Shown here in pieces: positions 9,051 through 17,548 of a stretch of 64,000 bases of DNA. Origin of the DNA: Streptomyces sp. DH41. Lineage in GTDB: Bacteria > Actinomycetota > Actinomycetes > Streptomycetales > Streptomycetaceae. The position numbers and the translations under genes are program-made. Every line of letters begins with the position of its first letter. Position 1 is the stretch's first letter. The DNA lies in contig NZ_JARVKY010000008.1 in NCBI RefSeq assembly GCF_029813785.1, positions 240,074 to 304,073 on the forward strand, in the 5' to 3' direction. The notes beneath the pieces are model-generated. The model saw nothing but the letters and a program-made list of their open reading frames with translations. It searched no databases and had not been told where the DNA came from.

Positions 9051-9103
9051 TGTTACGCGAACACTGGTCGCGAATTTTTTTGACTGCTACATTTTCGCGA
9101 CAG
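9051..9103. promoter_or_regulatory. Probable control region of the arabinose operon
   Basis: This AT-richer stretch holds TGTTACGCGAACA (9051-9063), a near-palindrome, and an inverted repeat whose arms are GTCGCGAATTTT (9067-9078) and ATTTTCGCGAC (about 9091-9101). A TTGACT lies between the arms at 9080 and could be a -35 box. TCGCGA-centred palindromes are typical of LacI-type sites, but no arabinose regulator gene is adjacent, so the binding protein is unknown. Confidence 0.5.
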
Positions 9104-9181
9104 TTCGCAGCCGTGCTTCACGTGATGGCCCAGTTGTTTGTTCCCGCCTCCGCCAGGCCCTCCATCGACTGAGAGAAGCCC

Positions 9182-10897
9182 ATGTCTGCTTCCTACGAGC
9201 CGCAATCCCCATCCCGTGAGGCGACCGAGCACTACACCGTGGGCATCGACTTCGGCACGCTGTCCGGTCGTGCTGTCGTGGTCCGAGTCCGGGACGGACA
9301 GGAAATGGGTTCGGCCGTCCACGAGTACCGGCACCGCGTGATCGACGAACGTCTGCCCGGCCACGACGTCCCCCTGCCGCCCGACTGGGCACTGCAGCAT
9401 CCGGAGGACTGGCGTGACGTCCTGCGCGAGGCCGTGCCCGCGGCGCTCGCGCAGGCGGGTGTCCCCGTGGCCCAGGTGATCGGCATCGCCACGGACTTCA
9501 CCGCATGCACGGTGCTGCCCACGCTCCCGGACGGCACACCGCTGGCGCTGACACCGGAGTACGCCGGCCAGCCGCACGCCTGGCCGAAGCTGTGGAAGCA
9601 CCACTCCGCGCAGGGCCAGGCCGACCGCATCAACGCTCTCGCCCACGAGCGGAAGGAGCCGTGGATCAACCGCTACGGCGGGAAGATCTCCGCCGAGTGG
9701 CAGTACGCGAAGGCACTTCAGGTCCTTGAGGAGGACCCTGACACCTACGGCGCCTGCGCCCGGTGGATCGAGGCCGCCGACTGGATCGTCTGGCAGCTCA
9801 CCGGCGAGGAGTCCCGCAACGCCTGCACCGCGGGCTACAAGGGCATCCACCAGGACGGCTCCTACCCGTCCGAGGAGTACCTCGGTGCGCTGCACCCCGA
9901 CTTCGCGGACTTCGCCCGCACCCGCCTGGAGCACCCGCTGGCCGCCCTCGGCAGCCGAGTGGGCTCGCTGACCGCCCAGGCGGCGGCCTGGACCGGACTG
10001 CCGACGGGCATCGCGGTGGCCGCGGGCAACGTCGACGCGCACGTCACGGCGCCGGCAGCCCAAGCGGTGGAGAGCGGTCAACTGCTCGCCATCATGGGCA
10101 CCTCGACCTGTCACGTCCTCAACGGTGACCGGCTCGCCGGCGTGCCGGGGATCTGCGGTGTCGTCGACGGCGGCATCATCGACGGTGCCTACGGCTACGA
10201 AGCCGGTCAGAGCGCGGTCGGCGACATCTTCGCGTGGTGGCTGCGTCAGGGGGTGCCCGCCGACTACCTGGCCGAGGCGGAGGATAACGAAGAGGATCTG
10301 CACAGCCTCCTCACCCGGAAGTGTGCCGGGCAGCCGGTCGGTGCCCACGGCCTGGTCGCGCTCGACTGGATGAACGGCAACCGATCGGTCCTGGTGGATC
10401 ACCACCTCTCGGGTGTCCTGGTCGGCCTCACCCTGGACACGCGGCCGGAAGACGTCTACCGCGCCTTGCTGGAGGCCACCGCCTTCGGCACCCGCGTCAT
10501 CGTGGAGGCGTTCGAGAGCAGCGGGGTGCCGGTCACCGAATTCGTCGTCGCGGGCGGGCTCAAGAAGAACGCACTGCTCATGCAGATCTACGCCGACGTG
10601 CTCCAACGCCCCGTGTCCCTGGCCGAGTCGGAGCAGGGCCCTGCCCTGGGTGCCGCCATCCACGCGGCCGTCGCCGCCGGCGGCCACCCCGACGTACGTG
10701 CCGCGGCCGCGGCGATGGGCAGGATGCGCCGTCACGCTTATCTACCTGATCCGGACCGAGCCGGGGCGTACGACCAGTTGTTCGCCGCCTACCGTGACCT
10801 GCACGATCTCTTCGGCACGGGCAGCGAACCGCTCCTGCACCGCCTGCGCCGCCAGCGCAACGAGGCACGGACCGCGGCCGCTTCCGGCCTGCTCTGA
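9182..10897 (+). CDS. araB: L-ribulokinase
   Basis: A 571-residue FGGY-family kinase of normal AraB length. It phosphorylates L-ribulose to L-ribulose 5-phosphate with ATP. It opens with YTVGIDFGTLSGRAVVVRV, the ATP-binding beta hairpin with the ribulokinase-type GTLSGRA. GIATDFTACTVLP and YGGKISAEWQYAKALQ are characteristic of AraB, and VVAGGLKKNALLMQIYADVL plus LGAAIHAAVAAGG form the C-terminal FGGY signature. It is first in araB-araA-araD; araA starts 65 bases after its stop. The start at 9182 follows GAGAGAAGCC. Expression is probably governed by the palindrome-rich region at 9051-9103. Confidence 0.96.
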   Translation: MSASYEPQSPSREATEHYTVGIDFGTLSGRAVVVRVRDGQEMGSAVHEYRHRVIDERLPGHDVPLPPDWALQHPEDWRDVLREAVPAALAQAGVPVAQVIGIATDFTACTVLPTLPDGTPLALTPEYAGQPHAWPKLWKHHSAQGQADRINALAHERKEPWINRYGGKISAEWQYAKALQVLEEDPDTYGACARWIEAADWIVWQLTGEESRNACTAGYKGIHQDGSYPSEEYLGALHPDFADFARTRLEHPLAALGSRVGSLTAQAAAWTGLPTGIAVAAGNVDAHVTAPAAQAVESGQLLAIMGTSTCHVLNGDRLAGVPGICGVVDGGIIDGAYGYEAGQSAVGDIFAWWLRQGVPADYLAEAEDNEEDLHSLLTRKCAGQPVGAHGLVALDWMNGNRSVLVDHHLSGVLVGLTLDTRPEDVYRALLEATAFGTRVIVEAFESSGVPVTEFVVAGGLKKNALLMQIYADVLQRPVSLAESEQGPALGAAIHAAVAAGGHPDVRAAAAAMGRMRRHAYLPDPDRAGAYDQLFAAYRDLHDLFGTGSEPLLHRLRRQRNEARTAAASGLL

Positions 10898-10962
10898 CCC
10901 ACCGCCTCCTGTACCAGCGGCGTCCGTCGCCGCAATCGACCCTCAACAAGGAGACGACTGCC

Positions 10963-12468
10963 ATGTCCGCCCAGTTCGAGCGTGAGATCTGGTTCCTCAC
11001 CGGCAGCCAGAGCCTCTACGGCGTCGACACCCTGGCGCAGGTGGCCGATCAGTCGCGGAAAATCTGCGCCACTCTGGCCGAACACCTGGGGAAGGGCGCA
11101 CGCGTCGTGTGGAAGCCGGTGCTCACCGACGCCACCGCCATCCGCCGCGTCTGCCTCGACGCCAACGCGTCGGACGCGTGCATCGGCCTGATCGCCTGGA
11201 TGCACACGTTCTCGCCGGCCAAGATGTGGATCTCCGGCCTCGACGTCCTCGGCAAGCCACTCCTGCATCTGCACACGCAGGCCAATCGCCAACTTCCCTG
11301 GTCGTCCATCGACATGGACTTCATGAACCTCAACCAGGCTGCCCACGGCGACCGCGAGTTCGGCTTCGTCCAGACCCGTCTCGGGGTCGCCCGCAAGACG
11401 GTGGCGGGACACGTCTCCGATCCCGAGGTCGGCCGTCGCGTCGACGCCTGGGCCCGGGCGGCGTGCGGCCGGGCGGAGCTGTCCTCGCTCCGGCTCGCCC
11501 GATTCGGGGACAACATGCGGGACGTGGCCGTCACCGAGGGCGACAAGGTCGAGGCGCAACTGCGGTTCGGCGTGTCGGTCAACACATACGGAGTCAACGA
11601 CCTCGTCGCCGTCGTGGACGAGGTGGACGACGCCTCGGTCACCACCCTGATGAAGGAGTACGAGGATCGGTACCGGCTCGCTGCCGAGCTGCGTCCAGGA
11701 GGAAAACGTCACAGTTCCCTGCGCTACGCCGCGCGGATCGAGGCCGGCCTGCGGCAGTTTCTCGTGGACGGCGGTTTTCGGGCCTTCACCACCAACTTCG
11801 AGGACCTCGGCGGACTGAGGCAGCTGCCCGGGCTCGCGGTTCAGCGGCTGATGGCCGATGGATACGGGTTCGGCGGCGAAGGCGACTGGAAGACCTCATT
11901 GTTGCTGCGCACGCTGAAGGTGGCCGCCGATGGCCTGCCCGGGGGCACCTCCTTCATGGAGGACTACACCTATCACCTGGTGCCGGGCGAGGAGCTGATC
12001 CTGGGCGCCCACATGCTGGAGGTCTGCCCGTCCATCGCCGCGCGGACGCCGGACTGCGAGATCCACCCGCTGGGCATCGGCGGCCGTGAGGACCCCGTCC
12101 GTCTCGTCTTCGACGCCGAGCCGGGCCCGGCCGTGGTCGTCGGCCTCGCGGACATGGGCGACCGGTTCCGGCTGGTGGCCAACACGATCGACGTCGTCCC
12201 GCCTCCGGAGCCGCTGCCGCGGCTGCCCGTCGCGAGGGCCGTGTGGCGGCCGCACCCGGATTTGCGAACCTCCACCGAGTCCTGGCTGACGGCCGGAGCC
12301 CCTCATCACACCGTGCTGAGCTCGGCGCTGGGCACGGAGGAACTCGACGACCTGGCCGAGATGCTGCACGTCGAGCTTGCCGTGATCGATGGCGACACCA
12401 CGACCCGCCGATTCGCCCGTGAGCTGCGCTGGGGCCAGGCCTACCACCGACTCGCCCAGGGCCTGTGA
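10963..12468 (+). CDS. araA: L-arabinose isomerase
   Basis: A 501-residue protein, the usual AraA length, converting L-arabinose to L-ribulose with a divalent metal (Mn2+ in the family). The N-terminus (EIWFLTGSQSLYGVDTLAQVA) and internal WMHTFSPAKMWISGLDVLGKPLLHLHTQ are diagnostic. The metal/substrate region includes FEDLGGLRQLPGLAVQRLM, then GEGDWKTSLLLRTLK and SFMEDYTYHLVPGEELILGAHMLEVCPSI, which hold the conserved glutamates and histidine of the active site. It is the second gene of the arabinose operon, with a GGAGACG ribosome site. araD follows 55 bases downstream. Confidence 0.97.
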   Translation: MSAQFEREIWFLTGSQSLYGVDTLAQVADQSRKICATLAEHLGKGARVVWKPVLTDATAIRRVCLDANASDACIGLIAWMHTFSPAKMWISGLDVLGKPLLHLHTQANRQLPWSSIDMDFMNLNQAAHGDREFGFVQTRLGVARKTVAGHVSDPEVGRRVDAWARAACGRAELSSLRLARFGDNMRDVAVTEGDKVEAQLRFGVSVNTYGVNDLVAVVDEVDDASVTTLMKEYEDRYRLAAELRPGGKRHSSLRYAARIEAGLRQFLVDGGFRAFTTNFEDLGGLRQLPGLAVQRLMADGYGFGGEGDWKTSLLLRTLKVAADGLPGGTSFMEDYTYHLVPGEELILGAHMLEVCPSIAARTPDCEIHPLGIGGREDPVRLVFDAEPGPAVVVGLADMGDRFRLVANTIDVVPPPEPLPRLPVARAVWRPHPDLRTSTESWLTAGAPHHTVLSSALGTEELDDLAEMLHVELAVIDGDTTTRRFARELRWGQAYHRLAQGL

Positions 12469-12523
12469 CCGTCCGGTCTCCGGGCCGGCCCGCACTTCCC
12501 CGATCCCGACAGGAAGACACCGT

Positions 12524-13261
12524 ATGAGCACCATAGGCGTACGTCCGCTCCCCAGCGCCGTCCCGCCGCGGCTACGGCGCGAGGTCCTGGAGGCGAACCT
12601 TCGCATACCCGAAGCCGGTCTGGCCACACTGACCTGGGGAAACGTCAGCGGGGTCGACCGCGACGCGGGGGTTTTCGTCATCAAGCCGTCCGGGGTCCCC
12701 TACGACGAACTCACCGCGGAGCACCTCGTCGTTGTCGCACTTGAGGACGGCCGGGTCGTGGAAGGCGACCTGCGGCCGTCGACCGACACCGAAACGCACC
12801 GCAGCCTGTACCTGGCGTTTCCGTCCATTGGTGGCGTCACACACACCCACTCCCCCTACGCCGTCGCCTTCGCGCAGGCCCGGCGGCCGATTCCCGTCCT
12901 GGGGACCACGCACGCCGACACCTTCAACGGCCCGGTCCCGGTCACCGCCGACCTCACGCCGGAGCAGTGCGAGTGCGACTACGAGTTCAATACCGGTCAG
13001 GTCATCGTCGATCTCCTGGGAGGCAGTGACCAGCGTGCCGTCGAAGTGCCCGGCGCGCTGGTGTCCTGCCACGGCCCCTTCACCTGGGGGCCCACCGCCA
13101 CGAAGTCCCTGGAACACGCGGTCATCTGCGAGGCGGTGGCGGAGATGGCCGTCCACACCCTCGCGCTGGGGGCCGGGAACCCGCCGCAGCATCTGCTCGA
13201 CCGCCACTACACCCGCAAACACGGCCCCGGTGCCTACTACGGCAATCCCGCAATGGGCTGA
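12524..13261 (+). CDS. araD: L-ribulose-5-phosphate 4-epimerase
   Basis: A 245-residue class II aldolase-fold enzyme that epimerises L-ribulose 5-phosphate to D-xylulose 5-phosphate, the link to the pentose phosphate pathway. GVTHTHSPYAVAFAQARRPIPVLGTTHAD carries the zinc-binding His-x-His pair, VSCHGPFTWG the third zinc histidine, and the C-terminal RHYTRKHGPGAYYG the tyrosine region of the AraD active site. ATG 12524 with an AGGAAG site is chosen over the longer open frame from 12389, which would run back into araA. It completes the arabinose pathway of this operon. Confidence 0.95.
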   Translation: MSTIGVRPLPSAVPPRLRREVLEANLRIPEAGLATLTWGNVSGVDRDAGVFVIKPSGVPYDELTAEHLVVVALEDGRVVEGDLRPSTDTETHRSLYLAFPSIGGVTHTHSPYAVAFAQARRPIPVLGTTHADTFNGPVPVTADLTPEQCECDYEFNTGQVIVDLLGGSDQRAVEVPGALVSCHGPFTWGPTATKSLEHAVICEAVAEMAVHTLALGAGNPPQHLLDRHYTRKHGPGAYYGNPAMG

Positions 13262-13327
13262 TCCCGGGAGGGGCGGGATCGGACAGCCGAGACAGCAGGA
13301 CAGCGCGGGAGGCCGGGTGAGCGCGAG

Positions 13328-14335
13328 ATGACGACGAGTGCTTTGCTGCCGACGAGTTGGTGTGCCCGCCCGGTCTCGTCCAGCGCCTGGCGCGTCGAGA
13401 GCCGGCAGACGCCGCGCCCCGGCCCGGGACAGGTCGTCGTCGCCGTGCGCACCGTCGCGCTGTCCGGAGCGGACAACGGCCGACTCGGCGGACCCCCGAG
13501 CACAGACAGTTCGGCACTCCCTCTCACGGAACGGGGCTGGGCCGGCCATGTGGTGGCAGTGGGCTCCGGCGTGAGCGCACGACTGGTCGGACGCAAGACG
13601 GTGGCGCCTACCGACTCGCCGATCCCTGCGGTCGTCGGTTCCGGGTCTGGACTGCGAGAGGCGGGGCCTGCCGCGTACACGTTGTCCAGGGAGATCGCAC
13701 CCGTACTGTGGGGGCATGTGATCGTCTGGGAGCAAGATCTCCATCTCCTGCCGGACGACGCGGATCTTCGGTCCGCTGCCCTCTTGTCCTCCGGTGCCAT
13801 CGCCATGACGGCCTTCGAAGCGGCGGCGCCGAAGCCGGGAGAACGCATCGTCGTTCTGGGGGCGGGTGTGTGCGCCCTCCTCCTGGTCCAGTTGCTCGCC
13901 GCTGCGTCTCCTGCCGAGCTCGTCGTGGTGGATGCCTCTCCGGAACGAGGGGCGCTCGCCGTCGCGCTGGGAGCGACGAAGCACTGCTCGAGCCTCGACG
14001 CCGCGCGGCTGGAGGACACCTTCACGGTCGTGGTGGAAACGACGGGCAGTACCGAAGCCGCCCAGGCTTCCTGTCTGCTTGCAGCGAGCGAAGCACGAGT
14101 CGTGTTCACCCGATTGTTCCCACCCGGGACGCTTCTGGACCGGGTGCAGTTGTCGCTGCGCCGGTTGACCATCCGTGGTGCGTCCGTCGCCTCCCCTGTC
14201 GGGTGGAGCGGCGCAGTGCGGACGCTCGGCACGGGAATCCTCGACCCTCGCCCGCTCATCACGCGTGAGACTGCGCTGACCGATGGCGCGCTGCTGGAGG
14301 CCAACTCGCTGGTGACCGTGGTGCTGAGCCCATGA
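13328..14335 (+). CDS. MDR-superfamily (alcohol dehydrogenase-like) oxidoreductase
   Basis: A 335-residue medium-chain dehydrogenase/reductase. The Rossmann half is clear: MTAFEAAAPKPGERIVVLGAGVCALLLVQLLAAA with the GxGxxx turn, then LVVVDASPERGALAVALGA. The catalytic half has diverged: the family's GHE zinc motif is replaced by RGWAGHVVAVGSG and no four-cysteine structural zinc lobe is present, so it is probably zinc-independent or has lost classic dehydrogenase activity. It starts 66 bases after araD and may be the last gene of the arabinose operon, acting on a sugar or polyol, but that is inference from position. Confidence 0.7.
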   Translation: MTTSALLPTSWCARPVSSSAWRVESRQTPRPGPGQVVVAVRTVALSGADNGRLGGPPSTDSSALPLTERGWAGHVVAVGSGVSARLVGRKTVAPTDSPIPAVVGSGSGLREAGPAAYTLSREIAPVLWGHVIVWEQDLHLLPDDADLRSAALLSSGAIAMTAFEAAAPKPGERIVVLGAGVCALLLVQLLAAASPAELVVVDASPERGALAVALGATKHCSSLDAARLEDTFTVVVETTGSTEAAQASCLLAASEARVVFTRLFPPGTLLDRVQLSLRRLTIRGASVASPVGWSGAVRTLGTGILDPRPLITRETALTDGALLEANSLVTVVLSP

Positions 14336-14522
14336 GGCCACACCCCTGCGAGGTGTCATCGCACGGCGTGCCCTCGCGAGGTTGGCTCACATCACCATGC
14401 CGGCACGCCGGCGTCGTACGATGTTCTTTCGGTTTGTTCCGCGTCAGCTGGCACGACTGGCCCTGCAGGGCCGCAGGGCACGCGCCTGCTTTCGGTCCGC
14501 AGGGTGAAGTACGGTCTCACGC

Positions 14523-15149
14523 GTGACGAATCAGCGAAAGCCCCGAGGCCCCTACCGCAAGAGTGCCGAGCGCCGGGAACGAATTCTCCAAGCCGCCTAT
14601 GAGGCCATTGACGAGTTCGGGGAGAAAGCTTCCCTGCAGGACATCGCCGATCGGGTCGGGGTGACACAGCCAGCCCTGACGTACTACTTCCCGACGAGGG
14701 ACGAACTCCTGCTTTCCGTGCTGGAGCGGCGGGACATGGTGGGCAAGGCGGCCTCCGTCGATGCTGTCGCCGAAGCCAACAGCAGTGTCGCCGGCACAGC
14801 GACGACCGCCCGTCATATCATCGATCACCCCGGACTGGCCAAACTGTACGTCACGCTGACGGCAGCGGCCACCGATCCGGACAGCCCCGCGCACAGCTAC
14901 TTCGAGAACCGGTACCGCACGCTCGCCGCCGAGATCACAGAGGACATGGTGGACCAGCAAAGAGCCGGCGTCATCCGGGCTGACCAGCCGGCGGCTCACC
15001 TGGCCAGGGCGGTGCTGGCGATCCTGGACGGCCTGCAGCTTCAGTGGATGCACGATCCCACCGTGGACATTGTCGCCATCGCCGAGACGTTCACGCGGAT
15101 GCTCGCACCATCATCCGACGTCAAGCAGGAAGAGGAGACGACAGATTGA
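14523..15149 (+). CDS. TetR/AcrR-family transcriptional regulator
   Basis: A 208-residue regulator from GTG 14523. TNQRKPRGPYRKSAERRERILQ leads to the HTH ASLQDIADRVGVTQPALTYYFPTRDELLLSVLERRD. Its ligand domain resembles that of the 4.6-kb TetR (SYFENRYR and LDGLQLQWMHDPTVDIV against YFVERYER and LNGLQMQWLLDPRIDLA). TACGGT lies seven bases before the GTG, which fits the -10 box of a leaderless transcript, a common arrangement for regulators in actinomycetes. It follows the MDR gene and precedes decayed SDR sequence, so its original target may be gone. Confidence 0.87.
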   Translation: MTNQRKPRGPYRKSAERRERILQAAYEAIDEFGEKASLQDIADRVGVTQPALTYYFPTRDELLLSVLERRDMVGKAASVDAVAEANSSVAGTATTARHIIDHPGLAKLYVTLTAAATDPDSPAHSYFENRYRTLAAEITEDMVDQQRAGVIRADQPAAHLARAVLAILDGLQLQWMHDPTVDIVAIAETFTRMLAPSSDVKQEEETTD

Positions 15150-15280
15150 CGGCACTCCCACTGCAGGGCTGACCGATTCGTCAGCGCTACGACCCGTTCC
15201 CTGGGTGGAGGTGCGGGTTCCGGCACCCGCCCCGCCCTGGCCGCGCGCTCGTCCGTGACGGCCGAGTTCACCTCCTCCGC

Positions 15281-15400
15281 ATGCCTGACGGGTACGGCCC
15301 CACGGCACTCGGCCCGCACTTCGTCGACCTCGGCCGCGTGTCGCAGCCGGAGGAGCACGCCTCGGCGATCCCGTTCGTCGCCTCGGCACCGCCCCGTGTC
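15281..15400 (+). pseudogene. C-terminal fragment of a short-chain dehydrogenase
   Basis: The forward frame reads PTALGPHFVDLGRVSQPEEHASAIPFVASAP, which matches the end region of SDR enzymes (RV.QPEE.A.AI.FLAS). No N-terminal part is present. The DNA is closely similar to 40858-40965, part of a longer broken SDR gene, so the two are copies of one decayed gene. No start or complete frame remains. Confidence 0.65.
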
Positions 15401-15529
15401 ACTCATCGGCGGCCCGGCGAGCGGTACACCTCCACGGACGGTGCGCCAGAGGTCTCCTCGGCAGCTGAGCAGTACTCATGATCCGCAGGACTTGGCCCGT
15501 GGAGTCTTCGCCTTCCGCCTACACCTCGG

Positions 15530-16120
15530 TCACTCTTCGTATGGCTGTACCGGCCCCACCGCGACGCCCAGCAACCGCCAGGCCGCCCGGGCCCGGCGCT
15601 CCCGGTGCTCGCGGGTGGGGCCGGTGACGGCCCCGGAGACCATGGCAATGGCGATCATCAAGTCATCAGGACGAGCAGCGAGCCGGTGGTCGTCCGACAG
15701 GCGTGCCCGCACCGCCTGTTCGACACTCTCCGACAGTGCGGCGGCATACGCGGGGGCACCGGAGCGGCTGGCTGCCCCTTGCGCGGGCAAGATGCCCAGG
15801 AAGGCCGTCGACTCGGTCACATGCCAGGTCAGCACACCGAGGATCCTCTCGATGTCCGAGCCCTCCGCCATCGCTGCCTGCTCGACCTGCCTGACGTTTT
15901 CCTCCAGTACCGCGGTCACCACAGCGGCCCGGTCGGGGAAGTGCCGGTACAACACACCCTGCCCGACCCCGGCCCGACGCGCGATCGCGGACAGCGGCGC
16001 ATCCAGCCCGTGCTCCGCATAGATGTCCCGGGCGGCGGCGATGAGGGCTGCCCGGTTGCGAGTGGCGACCTTGCGTCCGTGGTTGCCGGCCGGCGGTTCG
16101 TCAGACAGGCGTCGTGTCAC
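15530..16120 (-). CDS. TetR/AcrR-family transcriptional regulator
   Basis: The protein has the HTH APLSAIARRAGVGQGVLYRHFPDRAAVVTAVLEENV and a helical C-terminal domain, about 196 residues from GTG 16120. The frame is open to ATG 16207, but TACCCT at 16132-16127 lies six bases before GTG 16120, as expected for a leaderless -10 promoter, so the short start is preferred. The YRHFPDRAAVV class of HTH is different from the RGPY paralogues elsewhere in the window. The neighbours are a LacI gene on the same strand and SDR debris, so no target is apparent. Confidence 0.83.
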   Translation of the reverse strand: MTRRLSDEPPAGNHGRKVATRNRAALIAAARDIYAEHGLDAPLSAIARRAGVGQGVLYRHFPDRAAVVTAVLEENVRQVEQAAMAEGSDIERILGVLTWHVTESTAFLGILPAQGAASRSGAPAYAAALSESVEQAVRARLSDDHRLAARPDDLMIAIAMVSGAVTGPTREHRERRARAAWRLLGVAVGPVQPYEE

Positions 16121-16126
16121 GTCGAG

Positions 16127-16132
16127 AGGGTA
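16127..16132 (-). promoter_or_regulatory. Candidate -10 box of a leaderless TetR transcript
   Basis: TACCCT on the minus strand followed by six bases and then the GTG start at 16120. GACAAG 18 bases further upstream could be a -35 element. The match to consensus is moderate. Confidence 0.4.
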
Positions 16133-16243
16133 ACCCCGCTCGGCGCAGCACTTGTCGCGGCCACCGGCCCGTACCCACCTCTTCGCAGTACCCGGCGAAG
16201 CGATCACGTCCTCGCGGGCCGACGGGCGACGCTCCCGACGGTT

Positions 16244-17233
16244 TCACGTCGTCTCACCGGGGACGACTCGCAACAGCTCCCGATCGGGTCGCCCCTCCTC
16301 CGCAACCGGGTATGCGATCGCGTCGGCCAGTTCAGCCACGACATCGTCCACGAAGGCGCGCATGTCGACCGCGATCGTGGTCAGGCGCGGCGTCCACAGC
16401 TGGCCGACGTCCGTCGCGTCGACTCCGACGACAGCCAGTACGGAGGGAACCCGCATCTGCAACCGCGCGGCCGCGGCCAGCACTGCGAGGGCGACCTGGT
16501 CGTTGTAGGCGGCGATGCCGAGCGGCCCGTCCTGGGGCAGTTGCCGTAGAGCGGCTGTCGCCGATTCCAGGTTCGTGGAGACCCGGATGAGCGGCGGTTC
16601 CGCCAGATTCCGCCGCGCGCACGCCGTCTTGACGCCGGCGTACCTGTCGGAACCGTAGGGGTCGGCGCGGCCGTCGCTGACCGCCGCGTAAGCGATCTGG
16701 CGCTTGCCCGACCGCGTCAGTTCAGCGACCTGGAGTTCACCGATCTCGACGTTGGGGTTCGCGGACGGTTCGCGCAGTGAAACGTCGAGACGGGGAACGG
16801 TGGGCACTCCCTGCGCCCCGAGACGGTCGCGGGCCGTTCCGTCGAGGGCCCCGAAATCGACCACGGCGCAGGGTCGCAGCTTCAGCAGAGCTGTGACCGT
16901 CTTCTCCGGGTCCGCACCGGCGAACCTCATCAGTACGTTCGCGCCGATACCGGCAGCGTCGTCGGCCAGACGGTCGAGCGCGTCCTGGAAGTTCTGCCCG
17001 AACGTGGTTTCCGGCATGACGATGACGATGGTGTCGCTTCGCCCCGTGGCGAGGCTGCGCCCGGCAGGCGACGGGCGGTAGTCCAGTTGCTCAGCGGCGG
17101 CTCGGACGCGGGCCCGGGTCTCTTCGGGAAAGCGCCCCTCCCGGCCGTTGAAGATGTGGCTCACCGTGGCGCGTGACACCCCTGCGCGCAATGCCACATC
17201 TGCGGCGGTCGGAGGTCGGGGGCTTCGCGACAT
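16244..17233 (-). CDS. LacI-family transcriptional regulator
   Basis: ATG 17233 gives a 329-residue protein of normal LacI length; the frame upstream to 17335 would run through the operator region and is not favoured. The N-terminal HTH is TAADVALRAGVSRATVSHIFNGREGRFPEETRARV, followed by the hinge region LDYRPSPAGRSLATG. The remainder is a periplasmic-binding-like effector domain ending with AYNDQVALAVLAAAARLQMRVPSVLAVVGVDAT. The ligand is presumably a sugar. Two tandem palindromes at 17311-17356 lie directly upstream, so autoregulation is likely. The nearest candidate target is the GH2 beta-galactosidase gene 740 bases away on the other strand, although no further copy of the palindrome was noticed next to it. 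Confidence 0.9.
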   Translation of the reverse strand: MSRSPRPPTAADVALRAGVSRATVSHIFNGREGRFPEETRARVRAAAEQLDYRPSPAGRSLATGRSDTIVIVMPETTFGQNFQDALDRLADDAAGIGANVLMRFAGADPEKTVTALLKLRPCAVVDFGALDGTARDRLGAQGVPTVPRLDVSLREPSANPNVEIGELQVAELTRSGKRQIAYAAVSDGRADPYGSDRYAGVKTACARRNLAEPPLIRVSTNLESATAALRQLPQDGPLGIAAYNDQVALAVLAAAARLQMRVPSVLAVVGVDATDVGQLWTPRLTTIAVDMRAFVDDVVAELADAIAYPVAEEGRPDRELLRVVPGETT

Positions 17234-17310
17234 CCTCGTCCAAGCCTTTCGCGACGTGGGGACGGACGGCCCGCCCCCGTGGATCCGATCAGACTGTAAC
17301 CGAACGGCCA

Positions 17311-17326
17311 GGTATCGCGCGCTACC
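17311..17326. promoter_or_regulatory. LacI-type operator, copy 1
   Basis: GGTATCGCGCGCTACC is an almost perfect palindrome centred on CG, 78 bases upstream of the LacI start at 17233. It is one of two tandem sites. Confidence 0.7.
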
Positions 17327-17340
17327 TCTGTTCAAGGGCA

Positions 17341-17356
17341 GGTATCGCGTGATACC
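17341..17356. promoter_or_regulatory. LacI-type operator, copy 2
   Basis: GGTATCGCGTGATACC has perfect 6-bp arms GGTATC/GATACC. It begins exactly 30 bases after copy 1, about three helical turns, so two LacI dimers could bind on the same face of the DNA. Confidence 0.7.
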
Positions 17357-17503
17357 AATGCCGCGCGGCCTTCACCTCACGCAGGCGATGGTCACCATGA
17401 AGGAGCCGCCATGCAGCCACGTTCGCGTCACGCTTTGTCACCCATCTCCGACCGCGCCGGGCCGACCCGCGACGAAGCAACCGGGCACAGTCATCGCCAT
17501 CGC

Positions 17504-17548
17504 GCGGTCACTGCGGTCACTGCGGTCACTGCGGTCACTGCGGTCACG
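17504..17548 (+). repeat. Five tandem copies of a 9-bp unit
   Basis: The unit GCGGTCACT is repeated five times head to tail, the last copy differing only in its final base. The length is a multiple of three, but no frame across it gives a credible gene. It lies in a ~600-bp gene-poor gap between the LacI and beta-galactosidase genes. It could be a slippage-prone repeat or a set of half-sites (GGTCAC). Confidence 0.85.

Noticed and set aside
9053..10735. Minus-strand open frame of 560 codons opposite araB
   Set aside because: It is the complement of a highly conserved ribulokinase gene, has no family resemblance, and reflects codon bias.
17504..17548. CRISPR array
   Set aside because: The 9-bp units are contiguous with no spacers, far too short for CRISPR repeats, and no cas genes are near.
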